A DNA stretch of 8,371 nucleotides from Enterobacteriaceae bacterium UBA2655 (GTDB lineage Bacteria > Pseudomonadota > Gammaproteobacteria > Enterobacterales > Enterobacteriaceae): positions 1-8,371 of the forward strand of contig DENB01000105.1 of the NCBI GenBank assembly GCA_002359495.1, written 5' to 3'. Under the pieces are notes generated by a model, which saw only the letters and a program-made list of their open reading frames with translations, ran no database searches and was not told where the DNA came from. The position numbers were made by a program, and so were the translations under genes. Of this stretch, positions 6,431 to 8,371 are shown piece after piece; within the stretch, counting starts at the first letter, position 1; each line of letters opens with the position of its first letter.

Positions 6431-6882
6431 TAGCCGATATCTTCAAAGGCGGGATTAGCCGCCGCGCTGCGCGCCAGCTCGTCGCAACGTTCGTTTTCGG
6501 CGTGGCCAGCGTGGCCCTTAACCCATTCCCACTGGATTTGATGCGTGCTGAGGGCCTGATCGAGCCGTTGCCAGAGGTCGACGTTCTTGACCGGCTTTTT
6601 ATCCGCGGTTTTCCAGCCGCGCTTTTTCCAGTTATGGATCCAGCTGGTGATACCCTGACGCACATACTGGCTGTCGGTGCTGAGCGTCACTTCGCAGGGC
6701 TGCATCAGCGCTTCCAGCGCCACGATGGCGGCCATCAGCTCCATACGATTATTGGTGGTGAGGCGATAACCCGCGCTGAACTGCTTTTCGTGCCCGCGGT
6801 AGCGTAGAATGGCGCCGTAGCCGCCGGGGCCAGGGTTGCCGAGACAGGATCCATCGGTGAATATCTCTACCTGTTTACGCAT
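6415..6882 (-). CDS. rnhA: RNase HI
   Basis: This 155-residue enzyme has exactly the length of E. coli RNase HI and is very similar to it. It degrades the RNA strand of RNA:DNA hybrids, removing R-loops and helping primer removal. The catalytic residues are all present at standard positions: Asp10 ([16 protein letters not shown]), Glu48 ([16 protein letters not shown]), Asp70 (STDSQYV) and Asp134 (CDELAR), with His124 in VKGHAGH. The basic handle region [20 protein letters not shown] is intact. The start at 6882 gives [12 protein letters not shown], with GAAGGAAG about 10 nt upstream. The longer open frame upstream runs antisense through dnaQ and is not coding. The gene is divergent from dnaQ (51-bp gap), as in E. 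coli, and convergent with yafS with a 16-bp overlap of the 3' ends. Confidence 0.98.
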   Translation of the reverse strand: MRKQVEIFTDGSCLGNPGPGGYGAILRYRGHEKQFSAGYRLTTNNRMELMAAIVALEALMQPCEVTLSTDSQYVRQGITSWIHNWKKRGWKTADKKPVKNVDLWQRLDQALSTHQIQWEWVKGHAGHAENERCDELARSAAANPAFEDIGYQPGS

Positions 6883-6933
6883 CTCTGGTAGACTTCCTTC
6901 TGAAAAACGCCAAGTCTGACATAAACGAGTTCT
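6836..6933. promoter_or_regulatory. Overlapping divergent promoters of rnhA and dnaQ
   Basis: The start codons are 51 bp apart. For dnaQ, an extended -10 element TG-G-TAGACT (6886-6894) lies in the gap. A second candidate lies inside rnhA: TTGCCG at 6836-6841, 17 bp, then GAATAT at 6859-6864. For rnhA on the minus strand, TTGCAG within the start of dnaQ is followed after 17 bp by TATGTC in the gap. In E. coli these two genes are known to be expressed from overlapping divergent promoters. The individual boxes here are weak matches. Confidence 0.45.
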
Positions 6934-7665
6934 ATGAGCACTGCAAATAACCGCCAGATCGTCCTCGATACTGAAACCACCGGCATGAACATGATCGGTG
7001 TCCATTATGAAAGCCATCGCATTATTGAAATCGGCGCGGTGGAAGTGATCAACCGTCGCCTGACCGGCAACAATTTCCATCTTTACCTGAAGCCGGATCG
7101 GCTGGTGGACCCGGAAGCCTTCGGCGTTCACGGCATTGCCGATGAGTTTCTGGCGGATAAGCCCGCCTTCAGCGATATCGCCGATGAGTTTCTCGACTAC
7201 ATCCGCGGCGCGGAGCTGGTGATCCACAACGCCTCGTTCGACGTCGGCTTTATGGATTACGAATTCGGCATGTTAAACCGGGACATCGGCAAAACCGAAA
7301 GCTTCTGCCAGGTGACAGACAGTCTGTTGATGGCGCGCAAGATGTTCCCCGGCAAGCGCAACAGCCTCGACGCGCTCTGCTCGCGTTATGAGATCGACAA
7401 CAGCAAGCGTACGCTGCACGGCGCATTGCTCGATGCTGAAATTCTGGCGGAAGTTTATCTGGCGATGACCGGCGGCCAGACCTCGCTATCGTTTTCGCTG
7501 GATAGCGACGGCGCCGCGCAGTCGGAAGGCGAAAGCATCCAGCGTATCGCCCGGCCGGTTTCCGCGCTGCGCGTGGTGCAGGCGAGCGATGAAGAGCTGC
7601 TGGCGCATGAATCGCGCCTTGACCTGGTGATGAAGAAGGGCGGCAGCTGCCTGTGGCGCGCCTGA
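6934..7665 (+). CDS. dnaQ: DnaQ, DNA polymerase III epsilon subunit (3'-5' proofreading exonuclease)
   Basis: This 243-residue subunit has the same length as E. coli DnaQ. Epsilon sits between alpha (DnaE) and theta (HolE) in the polymerase III core and removes misincorporated bases. The N-terminal DEDDh exonuclease domain (1-180) has ExoI with Asp12 and Glu14 (LDTETTGM), ExoII with Asp103 (HNASFDVGF), and ExoIII with His162 and Asp167 ([15 protein letters not shown]). A flexible Ser/Asp/Gly-rich linker (about 185-205) leads to the conserved C-terminal alpha-binding tail [10 protein letters not shown]. The start [14 protein letters not shown] aligns with [14 protein letters not shown] in E. 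coli; the ribosome-binding site is weak. Residues 68-73 and 82-87 both read IADEFL and are encoded by a 14-bp direct repeat. The gene is followed by the tRNA-Asp with no clear terminator between, although that tRNA has its own promoter. Confidence 0.98.
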   Translation: MSTANNRQIVLDTETTGMNMIGVHYESHRIIEIGAVEVINRRLTGNNFHLYLKPDRLVDPEAFGVHGIADEFLADKPAFSDIADEFLDYIRGAELVIHNASFDVGFMDYEFGMLNRDIGKTESFCQVTDSLLMARKMFPGKRNSLDALCSRYEIDNSKRTLHGALLDAEILAEVYLAMTGGQTSLSFSLDSDGAAQSEGESIQRIARPVSALRVVQASDEELLAHESRLDLVMKKGGSCLWRA

Positions 7666-7739
7666 TTCCCTCTTTTCGCGCGTTAAATCAACGTTAAGCC
7701 GAAAAAAGCAGCAAACGGAACTTTCGCGCAGGAAAAGCG

Positions 7740-7768
7740 TTGACGCACAGTACGAGGCCCATTAATAT
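7740..7768 (+). promoter_or_regulatory. Promoter of tRNA-Asp (aspV), stable-RNA type
   Basis: The -35 box TTGACG (7740-7745) and the -10 box TAATAT (7763-7768) have a 17-bp spacer. The -10 is followed directly by a GC-rich discriminator (GCGCTCC, 7769-7775), as in stringently controlled rRNA and tRNA promoters. The A-rich stretch about 7701-7725 could serve as an UP element. The predicted start near 7775 leaves a leader of about 24 nt to be removed by RNase P. Confidence 0.7.
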
Positions 7769-7798
7769 GCGCTCCGTTCCCGACGGGGAACACAGCGC

Positions 7799-7875
7799 GG
7801 TGCGGTAGTTCAGTCGGTTAGAATACCGGCCTGTCACGCCGGGGGTCGCGGGTTCGAGTCCCGTCCGCACCGCCA
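7799..7875 (+). tRNA. aspV: tRNA-Asp (anticodon GTC)
   Basis: This complete 77-nt tRNA has the anticodon GTC at 7833-7835. The acceptor stem GGTGCGG (7799-7805) pairs with CCGCACC, and the anticodon stem CCGGC/GCCGG is perfect. The T arm contains TTCGAGT, and CCA is encoded at 7873-7875. It is nearly identical to E. coli tRNA-Asp, with compensated changes in the acceptor and anticodon stems. Its position directly after dnaQ corresponds to E. coli aspV. Its last 20 bases recur at 1-20. Confidence 0.98.
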
Positions 7876-7885
7876 ACTTATTCAG

Positions 7886-7922
7886 AAAAGCCGATTCAGC
7901 AATGAATCGGCTTTTTCGTTTT
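7886..7922 (+). terminator. Rho-independent terminator of aspV
   Basis: A 13-bp perfect stem (7886-7898 with 7903-7915) closed by a GCAA tetraloop (7899-7902) is followed by further T-rich sequence (TTTTTCGTTTTTT). It starts 10 bases after the tRNA, the same distance as for the terminator after the upstream tRNA-Asp. Confidence 0.92.
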
Positions 7923-7933
7923 TTACGTCCGGC

Positions 7934-7966
7934 AAAAAAAATTTTTAGCCCGCCTGACCTCAGGCG
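7934..7966 (-). terminator. Possible terminator of the aldolase gene
   Basis: On the minus strand CGCCTGA-GG-TCAGGCG (complement of 7951-7966) forms a short hairpin that includes the aldolase stop codon. GGCTAAAAA and then eight T residues (complement of 7934-7941) follow. The T-run starts about 9-10 bases after the stem, which is farther than usual, so efficiency is uncertain. With the aspV terminator it would separate the two convergent transcripts. Confidence 0.45.
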
Positions 7967-8322
7967 CCCTGCTGGTAAATCGCCAGCGCCTCCTCGCCGC
8001 TGACGCCCTGATGAATAATCGCCATCAACGCGTTGACTACCTGCGCAGGATTCTCGTGTTGATAGACATTGCGCCCGTAAACCATGCCCGCTGCGCCCTG
8101 CGCCATCAGCGCGGCGCTTTTCGCCAGCACCGCGCCGATTTCGCCTTTGCCGCCGCCGCGCACCAGCGTCGGGCAGCGCGCCGCCTCGACGACGCGATGA
8201 AACTTCGCCGGATTATCGGTGGGATCGGCTTTGATAATATCGGCGCCCAGTTCGCGCGCAAGGCGAACCAGCGGCACCATCTTCTCCACATCGCCCAGCG
8301 ATCCGTAGGCGGGGCCCTGACC
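7960..8322 (-). CDS. DeoC/LsrF/FbaB-type class I aldolase, C-terminal part (5' end missing)
   Basis: About 120 C-terminal residues are visible. They end GEEALAIYQQGA, and the first trustworthy residues read GQGPAYGSLGDVEKM. The part resembles the C-terminal half of LsrF and archaeal-type class I fructose-bisphosphate aldolases. LGADIIKAD holds the lysine expected to form the Schiff base (compare MGAQIIK in LsrF). LVRGGGKGE and VYGRNVYQHENP correspond to the phosphate-binding segments (AGGKK and GRNIFQSDHP in LsrF). A full-length member has roughly 260-300 residues, so more than half is missing. An internal GTG at 8289 could be mistaken for a start, but the reading frame and family similarity continue upstream of it. 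The break is caused by the degraded sequence at the window end, not by a visible mutation in the gene. Substrate unknown. E. coli has yafT rather than an aldolase after aspV. Confidence 0.8.
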   Translation of the reverse strand, partial: GQGPAYGSLGDVEKMVPLVRLARELGADIIKADPTDNPAKFHRVVEAARCPTLVRGGGKGEIGAVLAKSAALMAQGAAGMVYGRNVYQHENPAQVVNALMAIIHQGVSGEEALAIYQQGA

Positions 8323-8323
8323 G

Positions 8324-8371
8324 GCGGGGGGTCCCCCCCCCGCTCCCCCCCCCCCCCCCCGCGCCCCCGCC
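8324..8371. other. Low-complexity C/G tail, probable sequence artefact
   Basis: The last 48 bases are almost only C and G, with uninterrupted C runs of 9 and 16 and a G run of 6. The upstream aldolase gene has normal composition right up to this point. This is unlike coding sequence and looks like a read-end or assembly artefact. The bases should not be used to extend the aldolase. Confidence 0.85.

Noticed and set aside
6883..7227. N-terminal extension of the rnhA frame
   Set aside because: It is antisense to dnaQ; the 155-residue form matches RNase HI exactly.
7681..7694. CGTT/AACG repeat after dnaQ as a terminator
   Set aside because: The stem is only 4 bp of weak pairs and no T-run follows.

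Overview
The window is chromosomal DNA from an enterobacterium. The gene order aspU – yafD – … – mltD – gloB – yafS – rnhA – dnaQ – aspV matches the Escherichia coli segment downstream of the rrnH ribosomal operon. The protein sequences are close to, but clearly not, those of E. coli: RNase HI is the same length with scattered substitutions, and MltD has a different mature N-terminus. dkgB and yafC are missing between aspU and yafD, and yafE is missing between yafD and mltD. This suggests a non-Escherichia member of Enterobacterales, possibly Erwiniaceae (Pantoea, Erwinia or Mixta-like), although that family is inferred from general resemblance only.

Layout. Positions 1-20 are the 3' end of a tRNA-Asp, followed by its terminator (31-59). 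A sigma-70-type promoter (261-289) then leads into yafD (336-1127, +). Convergent with yafD, and only 3 bp away, is a two-gene minus-strand unit. It encodes an MFS transporter (1831-3159) followed 1 nt later by a cyclase-family metal hydrolase (1131-1829). This is the accessory part of the window. Its 291-bp upstream region carries a perfect 6-2-6 palindrome and several TTGT/ACAA half-sites. Next comes the conserved core: mltD (3451-4827, -) with a terminator, gloB (4898-5653, -), yafS (5696-6430, +), rnhA (6415-6882, -), dnaQ (6934-7665, +), and an intact tRNA-Asp (7799-7875, +) with its own promoter and terminator. The right end holds the C-terminal part of a DeoC/LsrF-type class I aldolase on the minus strand (7960 to about 8322). 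The sequence then degenerates into C/G homopolymers (about 8324-8371) that look like an assembly or read artefact.

How the genes fit together. rnhA and dnaQ are divergent DNA-maintenance genes: RNA removal from RNA:DNA hybrids, and the proofreading subunit of DNA polymerase III. gloB (methylglyoxal detoxification) is divergent from the methyltransferase-like yafS. mltD is a cell-wall lytic transglycosylase. The transporter/cyclase pair probably imports a small organic acid or cyclic compound and hydrolyses it; the substrate is unknown.

Most of the window is ordinary conserved backbone. The transporter–hydrolase unit with its palindromic control region is the least explained part, and I see no clearly new type of system.
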